From Muribaculaceae bacterium (GTDB taxonomy: Bacteria; Bacteroidota; Bacteroidia; Bacteroidales; Muribaculaceae): a stretch of 5,392 nt of DNA. The DNA is taken from contig JAKSMA010000168.1 of the NCBI GenBank assembly GCA_024400895.1, positions 1-5,392 on the forward strand. The letters run 5' to 3'. Shown one piece after another: positions 1-5,392 of the stretch. Both the position numbers and the translations under genes were made by a program. The first letter of the stretch is position 1. Every line of letters begins with the position of its first letter. Under the pieces are notes generated by a model. The model saw only the letters and a program-made list of their open reading frames with translations, made no database searches and was not told the origin of the DNA.

Positions 1-1036
1 CAGCCACAGCTATCGACACAGGGTTGTCGATACCGGCATAGAACACATTCATCATCGTTGCCGACACGCTTGCCAGAGGCTCGATTACGGTGTACGACGA
101 CTTGAAGTCGCGCTTGGTCACAGAACCATCGCGAGCAGTGACTTCAATGAAACCAGAGAAATCAAACGTACCCACACTGCCTGTCGACACTTCGTAGTGA
201 CTGCCGCTGAGCTGACTACCGTTAACGAACACGCGTGGGCGCGCTGTGGAGTCGATTGCAGCCATCACAATCTCTGCAGAATACTTGCTGCCGCGCATCA
301 CCATCTTTGATTCAGGAACCACGAAGGCCTCGAAATGGTTGACACGCAATTCGCCAGTGTCGAGATTTGATATCATTGAGCCCAATGCCACGCCTTCAGC
401 GAAGCGAATATCGTTTTGCAATTTTGAAAGCAAAGTGACTGCAGCAATAGCGGGCATACCCTCAAAGAGACTTTCTTCCCAGAGTTTTTCGCCTTGCTTG
501 GTTTTCACTTTGGCGGTGGAGAGAGCTTCTTCCACATTCTTTTGGCTATCGGGGTTGTCGAGCAATCCTAAAATGAATGCACGATATTGCTCAATCTTGT
601 TGCGTAATTGAGCGCCCTTCTTGCCTGTTGGAGGCAGCATCACCTGTGCAGCGGCATCAAGGTTGTCTTCGCTCTGAATGTTGTCAACATTACCTTGAGG
701 GCCATCGCACTGCTTCACGATTTCCACCTTCAACGATTCGATATAATTATAAAGACTGTCGGTAGAGTTACGCACCTCTGTGCCCAAGTCAAGCCACTGA
801 CGGCCCTGCTTGGGATACTTGTTGTAGAATGCTTGAATTTGCTCAAACATCATCTGGCTGCGCACGGTGAGTGTGCGATTGGTGCGCGAGAGTCCCTGTT
901 GCACTTGGCGGAACCCGTTGAGCACATCACTCGACACATTCAAGGCAAGCATTGCTGTCAGAACGATGTACATCAAGTTGATCATCTTCTGACGAGGCGA
1001 CATGCGGCCGACCGTCTGGTTTTTAGCGTTTGCCAT
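1..1036 (-). CDS. gldM: GldM/PorM, T9SS inner-membrane motor and periplasm-spanning subunit (3' end cut by window edge)
   Basis: Only the first 345 codons are present; P. gingivalis PorM has about 516 residues, so roughly the last third lies beyond position 1. GldM forms a dimer whose transmembrane helix sits inside a GldL ring, and its periplasmic part reaches the GldK/GldN ring at the outer membrane. The frame is open from the ATG at 1036 to the edge. A short basic N-terminus contains SPRQKMINLMY (residues 13-23), with Arg15 aligning to the functional Arg9 of Flavobacterium GldM. One hydrophobic helix follows at about 19-37. Residues ~40-225 are the mainly helical first periplasmic domain, including the family-typical FEGMPAIAAVTLLSKLQ (191-207). 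Residues ~230-320 look like the second, beta-rich domain, and YAGIDNPVSI (333-342) begins the third. The start follows the gldL stop after only 3 nt, suggesting translational coupling. Confidence 0.95.
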   Translation of the reverse strand, partial: MANAKNQTVGRMSPRQKMINLMYIVLTAMLALNVSSDVLNGFRQVQQGLSRTNRTLTVRSQMMFEQIQAFYNKYPKQGRQWLDLGTEVRNSTDSLYNYIESLKVEIVKQCDGPQGNVDNIQSEDNLDAAAQVMLPPTGKKGAQLRNKIEQYRAFILGLLDNPDSQKNVEEALSTAKVKTKQGEKLWEESLFEGMPAIAAVTLLSKLQNDIRFAEGVALGSMISNLDTGELRVNHFEAFVVPESKMVMRGSKYSAEIVMAAIDSTARPRVFVNGSQLSGSHYEVSTGSVGTFDFSGFIEVTARDGSVTKRDFKSSYTVIEPLASVSATMMNVFYAGIDNPVSIAVA

Positions 1037-1039
1037 GCT

Positions 1040-2014
1040 TTATTCTTCAGGGTTTTCGTTGTCGTTGAGGTCTACGCCAGGCATGCCACCCATTGGGCGA
1101 TACATGTTCACGGTCATAGCCTTAATCATTTTTTCGTACACACTGTTGAGTTGCTTCATGTAGCGAGCCATCTTTTCGGTTTCGTCGCAATAGTGCGCAC
1201 TTTCTGCTGCCGACTTTTCGTACATGTCGCGGATATCCTTCAAGCCACGGTTCACACGGTCGATACTGTCGAGTTGTGAAGAGATGCTCTTGAGTTGGAT
1301 TTCGTAGATGGTGTTCAAGCCACTGATGTTGCGGTTGAGGTTTTCCATCTGTTCCACATAGCCAGTGCTGCTTTGTGTAATGTTTTCGCTGTTTTCTGTG
1401 ATAGCGCGATAACTACCGAGAAGAGTTTCCGAAACATTATTGAGCGCAGAGGTTGTCTCGTTGAGGCGTTGCATTTGCTCAGAGATACCAGCCATTTGGC
1501 TCAAGTATTGTTGAGTGGCGTCGGTAAGTTCTGCCATACGGCTCAGCTGGTCGCTTGCAGCAGCCATTTTAGCAATGCTTTCGCTCAATGAGCGTGAATC
1601 TTCTTCAGTGAGTTCAATGCCTTGTGGCAGACCTACAGCGGCTTTTGCTTCAGCTTCGGTGATGGTAGGTTGAGCAGGTGCTTGCACTGCGTTGGTGCCA
1701 CCAATCACGATGTTGCCACCAGTCTCGAAGTCAGGACGGTCTTCTGGGTCGCCTGTAGCGAGCACTGGGAACACTTGCTCCCACTTATAGTCTTTCTCTG
1801 GGCGGTCGAACGCAGTGAGGATAAACATCACAACTTCGGTACCCATACCGATGGTGAGCATTTCGTTACCACCTTCAAGGTGAAGAATCTTGAACAATGC
1901 ACCCAAGATTACGACTGCAGCACCAATACTGTAGGCAAAGTTGAAGAATCGCTGACCTGCTTCGCCCGAGAGGAAGCGTTCAACCACATTTTTATATTTC
2001 TTGATTTTTCCCAT
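1040..2014 (-). CDS. gldL: GldL/PorL, T9SS inner-membrane motor protein
   Basis: This 324-residue protein is the proton-channel-forming partner of GldM; in Flavobacterium johnsoniae the complex is a GldL pentamer around a GldM dimer. Two membrane helices are visible at about 26-44 and 52-69, with the motif GALFKILHLEG (38-48) between and TEVVMFILTAFDRP after it. Glu60 aligns with Glu49 of F. johnsoniae GldL, the membrane-embedded residue essential for energisation, and Lys42 with its Lys27. A proline/alanine-rich linker (about 100-130) leads to a long cytoplasmic coiled coil (about 135-305) holding three related repeats. A Met/Gly/Pro segment and acidic end follow. The length resembles P. gingivalis PorL (about 309 aa) rather than the shorter Flavobacterium GldL (about 215 aa). 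The start lies 42 nt after the gldK stop in an A-rich stretch without a strong Shine-Dalgarno. The protein begins about 15 residues earlier than the Flavobacterium one. Confidence 0.96.
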   Translation of the reverse strand: MGKIKKYKNVVERFLSGEAGQRFFNFAYSIGAAVVILGALFKILHLEGGNEMLTIGMGTEVVMFILTAFDRPEKDYKWEQVFPVLATGDPEDRPDFETGGNIVIGGTNAVQAPAQPTITEAEAKAAVGLPQGIELTEEDSRSLSESIAKMAAASDQLSRMAELTDATQQYLSQMAGISEQMQRLNETTSALNNVSETLLGSYRAITENSENITQSSTGYVEQMENLNRNISGLNTIYEIQLKSISSQLDSIDRVNRGLKDIRDMYEKSAAESAHYCDETEKMARYMKQLNSVYEKMIKAMTVNMYRPMGGMPGVDLNDNENPEE

Positions 2015-2056
2015 GATCTTTATTTATTGATTGAGCGGAAAATATGCTTTTTCTGA

Positions 2057-3505
2057 TTAGTTTTTCTTTCTTTTCACCTTGGTGTAACCCACCTTTGAGC
2101 GAACGCAACGGAAACCGATGTAAGAACGCTGTTCGTTCTGGTATTCCCACATGCGGAGGTCGGCGCGAATATTGTGAGCCACATCCTTCCACGAGCCACC
2201 GCGTACAATCTTGCGCGACATCTTGTATGGGTCGTCCTTTGCCACATTGTAGCGATATTCTGGGTTGAGGTCACTGGTCATGCGGTCCACACTTTCGGTG
2301 TAAGCTGTTGAGGTCCATTCACTCACATTACCAGCCATGTCATACAGTCCGAAGTCGTTGGGCTCATAGGTTCCGACAGGCGCACTCACAATGCTACCGT
2401 CTTTCACATAGTTACCCTCCATCGGCTTAAAGTTGGCATAGAAGCATCCTTCGTCTTCAGTAAGTGGAAGGTCGCCTTCCCATGGATATTTATTCTTGCT
2501 CACACCAGCGCGTGCTGCAAATTCCCATTCAGCCTCGGTTGGCAAACGGAATGGCTCTACATACACGCCTTCCTTGCCCAGCGACTTGCGGAGGAATTCT
2601 GTACGCCAGTTGCAGAATGCATTAGCCTGCTCCCAGCTCACACCCACCACTGGATAGTTGTTGTAGTTGCCGTTGGCGAAATACATACGCACATAGGGCT
2701 CGTTGTAAGCGTTGTCGAAGTCGTTCACCCAGCAAGTGGTGTCGGGGAACACATTTACTATATATGTGTTCACGAAATCCCATTGACCAGAGAGAGGGCG
2801 ATTCACGGTCTGACGCACGATGCGGCCATTATCGTCGATGTAGGCAGTGTCCTTGCTGATGATAGGAGTTTCGGTAGGCACTGCGTGGTCGGTGTTATAG
2901 TCGCGAGTGGCAGGATCAAGGCGGTGTTTACGCTTCACAGCCTCGGTCATGTTGTAGATTTCGTAGCGATAGTTCATCTGGGTTGGGTCGAGTTCCTTCA
3001 CGCCAGTGATAGGGTTGATGCGATACACACTTTCGATAGCGCGTTCTTCATCTTCACTTGGATTACGCCAAGGAATGTTTTTCGTCCAGTCGAGATGAGG
3101 CTTCACAGGGTCGCCATACTTATCTTCTGTGATTTTAAATTCGTCGTTGCCGCCATAAGCAGGGTCGGCAAGGCGTTCACGGATAATGGAGTCGCGCACC
3201 CAGTAAAGGAATTGCTTGTACTTTGAGTTGGTGATTTCGGTCTGGTCCATCCAGAATGCATCCACTGACACGCCACGCGCTGTGGAGTCGATACCCCAAA
3301 GAGAATCGTTCTGCGATGGTCCTTCCTTCATAGAGCCACAATCCACGAGCACCATACCATAAGGCGTAGGCTCCACAAAAGTAGAGCCACTCACACCTGT
3401 CACCTCACCTCCGTAAGCCGAGATAGACCTGCGGCCTGAGAAGCAAGATGTGAGCACTGTTGCAAACACGAATGTGGTGAGACAAATAAATAGTACCTTT
3501 TTCAT
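2057..3505 (-). CDS. gldK: GldK/PorK, T9SS outer-membrane ring lipoprotein with SUMF1/FGE-like fold
   Basis: GldK/PorK is a lipoprotein on the periplasmic face of the outer membrane that forms the T9SS ring with GldN/PorN. The 482-residue product starts with a lipoprotein signal peptide and lipobox L-T-S-C, giving lipidated Cys21. The residues after Cys21 (FSGRRS) contain no acidic surface-export signal, which fits a periplasmic orientation. The formylglycine-generating-enzyme-like fold is recognisable by MDQTEITNSKYKQF (86-99), YPVVGVSWEQANAFCNWR (284-301), FRLPTEAEWEFAARAG (319-334), DMAGNVSEW (389-397), VRGGSW (434-439) and the terminal IGFRCV (463-468). About 180 residues (105-284) are inserted between the first two blocks. 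The catalytic cysteines of true FGE are absent, so a structural role is expected. A basic tail (KVKRKKN) ends the protein. General annotation often labels such genes as SUMF1/EgtB/PvdO nonheme iron enzymes, which is misleading here. The gene starts 3 nt after porP. Confidence 0.95.
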   Translation of the reverse strand: MKKVLFICLTTFVFATVLTSCFSGRRSISAYGGEVTGVSGSTFVEPTPYGMVLVDCGSMKEGPSQNDSLWGIDSTARGVSVDAFWMDQTEITNSKYKQFLYWVRDSIIRERLADPAYGGNDEFKITEDKYGDPVKPHLDWTKNIPWRNPSEDEERAIESVYRINPITGVKELDPTQMNYRYEIYNMTEAVKRKHRLDPATRDYNTDHAVPTETPIISKDTAYIDDNGRIVRQTVNRPLSGQWDFVNTYIVNVFPDTTCWVNDFDNAYNEPYVRMYFANGNYNNYPVVGVSWEQANAFCNWRTEFLRKSLGKEGVYVEPFRLPTEAEWEFAARAGVSKNKYPWEGDLPLTEDEGCFYANFKPMEGNYVKDGSIVSAPVGTYEPNDFGLYDMAGNVSEWTSTAYTESVDRMTSDLNPEYRYNVAKDDPYKMSRKIVRGGSWKDVAHNIRADLRMWEYQNEQRSYIGFRCVRSKVGYTKVKRKKN

Positions 3506-3508
3506 ATT

Positions 3509-4474
3509 CTACATTAATCGAATACTCTTATGTTTATTTTTATTTTTTTCGCCCAAATTCAATTTCACGTTGTAGTTAACAAAAATCTCATGGCTGCCCG
3601 AGGTAGCCTTTGAGATGTCGGAAATTGGATAATCGTAGGAATAACCCACTACGAAATTCTTAATTTCAACCCCTGCCACAAGGCTCACAGCGTCGTTGTG
3701 GCGATATGCCACACCACCGGTGATAAACTTGTTGTAGCGCACACGCATTGTGGCTTCTGCTTGGAAAAGATTGAAATCAGTCTTCACAAAAGCAGAGGGC
3801 TGTAATTCAAATAACGTATTTTTTATTGGAATATTGCCACCAGCCATAAAATAATATGTGCGCCCGGCCTCAAATATGTAGAGGTCTTCCTCGTTTCCTT
3901 CTGTCTTCATTTCCACCGAAGGTTGGTTGAGGTGAGTAGCCGAAATGCCCACCCACCAGTGCTTGTGCTGGTAGTGGATACCGGCCGCCATATCGAAGGC
4001 GTTGCCCGAAACATCGGTCTTTGGAATAGCGTCGTCGGATTCTTCACCGCCCACTTCAATGATTTCCGAGCCCTTGAATTTCTCATTCACCAAGCCCACC
4101 TGGAAACCGCCGCTAAGCGTTCCGCCCCAAAGTTTGTGCTTGTAGGCAATCTGTGCCGAAGCATTGAGGCCAGAATACAGACCCATGCTGGTCTGGTTGA
4201 TGGACACACCGGTGGCGAAGCGCTTGTTGAGGAATTTGAATGGCATGTCGGCCAAGCCCACAAACGAGAGCGGAGCGTGCTTGATGCCCACCCACTGAGC
4301 GCGGCTGCCCACGGTCACGTGAATGTAGTCGGTGTTGCCTATGGCTGAAGGGTTGTAATAGCCTGGCACCATATAATATTGGGTGTATTGATTATCGACC
4401 TGAGCCTTCAGCGTCACTACCGACGCAAAAGCCACAAGCATCAACATCAAATATTTACGAATGCCAGTCATCAT
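3509..4474 (-). CDS. porP: PorP/SprF family T9SS outer-membrane protein
   Basis: The 321-residue protein has a signal peptide (basic IRKY, hydrophobic LMLMLVAFASVV, likely cleavage after LKA at residue 24). The mature N-terminus, QVDNQYTQYYMVPGYYNPSA, matches the PorP/SprF signature in which a TQY..Y block precedes a YNPSA-type turn. Further family features are the VGSRAQWVGIKHAPLSF segment (about 54-70) and alternating aromatic/polar strands typical of an outer-membrane barrel. In P. gingivalis PorP is needed for T9SS secretion and is encoded just upstream of porK. SprF paralogues in gliding species serve individual adhesins, but direct linkage to gldKLM favours the core PorP role. The start is the first of two adjacent ATG codons; a purine-rich GAAGGG about 8-14 nt upstream supports it. 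The second ATG would change the protein by one residue only. The gene ends 3 nt before gldK, suggesting coupled translation. Confidence 0.93.
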   Translation of the reverse strand: MMTGIRKYLMLMLVAFASVVTLKAQVDNQYTQYYMVPGYYNPSAIGNTDYIHVTVGSRAQWVGIKHAPLSFVGLADMPFKFLNKRFATGVSINQTSMGLYSGLNASAQIAYKHKLWGGTLSGGFQVGLVNEKFKGSEIIEVGGEESDDAIPKTDVSGNAFDMAAGIHYQHKHWWVGISATHLNQPSVEMKTEGNEEDLYIFEAGRTYYFMAGGNIPIKNTLFELQPSAFVKTDFNLFQAEATMRVRYNKFITGGVAYRHNDAVSLVAGVEIKNFVVGYSYDYPISDISKATSGSHEIFVNYNVKLNLGEKNKNKHKSIRLM

Positions 4475-4503
4475 CCCTTATTCCCTTCAACAAAACATTT
4501 GCT

Positions 4504-5247
4504 TTATTCAAAATAAAATGTCACCACCACCATATTGTTGGTCACCTTGTCGACGCTTTGGGTGAATCGCATCATTTCAGGATTGTCCTCCAAATCGGGG
4601 CGGTTTTTCTTGAGCACATTCTTCAAGCCGAAGCAGAATTTCACTTCAGGGCACAATTTGAAGAATGGCAAATACACATCGCAACCCATGCCCACAGTGA
4701 GCATAGCATCAGCATTGCCCAAACGAATCTGTTCGGAGCGGTCTTTTGCCACGTCGAAAATTCCCATCACACCGCCAGTGAAATAGGGGCGGATATTGTG
4801 ATAGCGGTTTGCCGAAATCTTCAGGTCGACAGGAAGCACCACATAAGTGGACTTGATGTTCTGGCTCTGCATCTTGCGCAATGGGTCGGTCACTTCTTCT
4901 GGAGCAGAGGTGTTGATGTATTTCACCACCTTGTTGCCAAAGTACATGCCTGGCGAGAATCGGAGGTTGAAGTTATTGGCAAGACGAAGGTCGGCCAACA
5001 CATTCACGCAGAAGCCTGGCGAATGCTGGGGAACATCGGCAAACCAAGTTTCGCCGTCTTCGGTCTTGAAACCATTGTTCACGATGCCGATATCCTGAAA
5101 ATTCGCACCAATAGAGAAGCCGAAATGCACCTTCTTCTGGTCGGCATATTGGCGATTCAGAATCTTATCGTTGTCTTGCGCCCACGCAGTTAAAGCGCAC
5201 AAAACGAGTGCCAAGAGAGCGATATGTCGTTTAAAATCAATTTTCAT
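4504..5247 (-). CDS. porT: PorT (SprT) family T9SS outer-membrane beta-barrel protein
   Basis: The 247-residue product starts with a signal peptide (MKIDFKRHIALLALVLCALTAWA, shown here only by its span 1-23, with cleavage predicted before Gln24). The mature part looks like an 8-strand-type barrel: HFGFSIGANFQDIGI (41-55), FNLRFSPGMYFG (93-104), STYVVLPVDLKISANRYHN (133-151), RPYFTGGVMGIFDV (153-166), GMGCDVYLPFFKLCPEVKF (186-204) and a C-terminal VVVTFYFE strand ending in aromatic-Glu. This order, including the YLPFFKL block and the FGLKNVL that follows, is what I recall of PorT/SprT, a protein required for export of gingipains and, in F. johnsoniae, SprT-dependent gliding. It is the first clear gene of the operon and lies 29 nt upstream of porP. 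The assignment rests on recalled motifs rather than an alignment; the safe fallback name is outer-membrane beta-barrel protein of the PorT family. Confidence 0.82.
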   Translation of the reverse strand: MKIDFKRHIALLALVLCALTAWAQDNDKILNRQYADQKKVHFGFSIGANFQDIGIVNNGFKTEDGETWFADVPQHSPGFCVNVLADLRLANNFNLRFSPGMYFGNKVVKYINTSAPEEVTDPLRKMQSQNIKSTYVVLPVDLKISANRYHNIRPYFTGGVMGIFDVAKDRSEQIRLGNADAMLTVGMGCDVYLPFFKLCPEVKFCFGLKNVLKKNRPDLEDNPEMMRFTQSVDKVTNNMVVVTFYFE

Positions 5248-5392
5248 CTCAACTTAAATAACGCAATTTTTTACGCGTTATTGCCATACATTATAAAAAA
5301 TTCGCCATACGCACGCGAAACACCTATGCGAATCGTCGCGCTATCCAAGCCGAAAATGGCACTGTGAAATAGCGACGGGTGAACCAAGCAAG
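5248..5392. other. Upstream leader and edge region without an identified gene
   Basis: This stretch precedes porT. The part next to the gene (about 5250-5303) is AT-rich and looks intergenic; the outer part is GC-richer. No exact match to the Bacteroidota -7 motif TAnnTTTG is seen on the minus strand. A minus-strand TATAAT occurs at 5295-5290, but this sigma-70-type hexamer is not the usual Bacteroidota promoter element. Two minus-strand frames are open to the right edge, one stopping at 5324-5326 and one at 5271-5273, so the end of another gene may be present but cannot be identified. Confidence 0.5.
5257..5282. promoter_or_regulatory. Perfect inverted repeat in the porT leader (possible stem-loop or operator)
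   Basis: AATAACGC at 5257-5264 and GCGTTATT at 5275-5282 are exact reverse complements separated by 10 nt. The near arm ends about 10 nt upstream of the porT ATG, so in the transcript it could fold into a hairpin covering the ribosome-binding region, or in DNA act as a dyad operator. There is no U-tract after it on either strand, so a classical intrinsic terminator is unlikely. Function is inferred from position only. Confidence 0.4.

Noticed and set aside
608..1279. Plus-strand open frame of 223 codons opposite gldM and gldL
   Set aside because: It is His/Val/Leu-rich antisense shadow of two clear T9SS genes and spans their junction; the composition follows from the codon use of the real strand.
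1622..2056. Plus-strand open frame of 144 codons opposite the start of gldL
   Set aside because: Antisense to the conserved membrane helices of GldL; its Cys/His content is a by-product of the opposite strand.
2015..2056. Weak hairpin (GAAAA/TTTTC) in the gldK-gldL gap as a terminator or processing site
   Set aside because: Only five A-T-rich base pairs, no T-tract, and it lies inside an operon whose downstream genes belong to the same machine.
2783..3226. Plus-strand open frame of 147 codons opposite gldK
   Set aside because: Shadow frame opposite a well-supported gene; no domain is visible.
4558..5193. Plus-strand open frame of 211 codons opposite porT
   Set aside because: It has no recognisable motif or signal and lies wholly opposite a gene with a signal peptide and clear barrel strands.
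5290..5295. TATAAT on the minus strand upstream of porT as a promoter
   Set aside because: The Bacteroidota primary sigma factor recognises TAnnTTTG rather than this hexamer, no matching upstream element is evident, and AT-rich sequence yields such hits by chance.
1..5392. CRISPR array, tRNA/rRNA, insertion sequence or defence system
   Set aside because: No direct-repeat array, RNA-gene signature, transposase motif or terminal repeats were seen; the window is almost filled by T9SS genes.

Overview
The window carries the core of a type IX secretion system (T9SS, the Por/Gld secretion machine of Bacteroidota). All recognisable genes lie on the minus strand and are read right to left as porT, porP, gldK/porK, gldL/porL and gldM/porM, with gldM cut off by the left edge. 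The T9SS is restricted to this phylum. The P. gingivalis-like architecture (long PorL with a coiled-coil tail, PorT next to PorP), moderate GC and weak A-rich ribosome-binding regions suggest the order Bacteroidales, plausibly a Prevotella-like genus. The genus is inference.

Layout from right to left. Positions 5248-5392 hold no gene I can name: an AT-rich leader with a perfect 8-bp inverted repeat just upstream of porT, and perhaps the tail of another minus-strand gene ending at 5324. porT (5247-4504) encodes a signal-peptide-bearing outer-membrane beta-barrel. porP (4474-3509) encodes a second outer-membrane barrel of the PorP/SprF family. gldK (3505-2057) encodes a lipoprotein with a sulfatase-modifying-factor fold. 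gldL (2014-1040) and gldM (1036 to beyond the left edge) encode the inner-membrane motor. Gaps between genes are 29, 3, 42 and 3 nt, so this reads as one operon. gldN/porN is the expected next gene beyond position 1 but is not visible.

How the parts work together (family knowledge): GldL and GldM form a proton-driven inner-membrane motor whose GldM dimer spans the periplasm. It contacts the periplasmic ring made by lipoprotein GldK and GldN under the outer membrane. PorP and PorT are outer-membrane components needed for export of cargo carrying C-terminal T9SS signals.

This is a known system, not an undescribed one. The points worth a second look are a three-copy heptad-phased repeat in the GldL tail, the absence of the catalytic cysteines in the FGE-like domain of GldK, linkage of porT to the porPKLM operon, and the inverted repeat in the operon leader.
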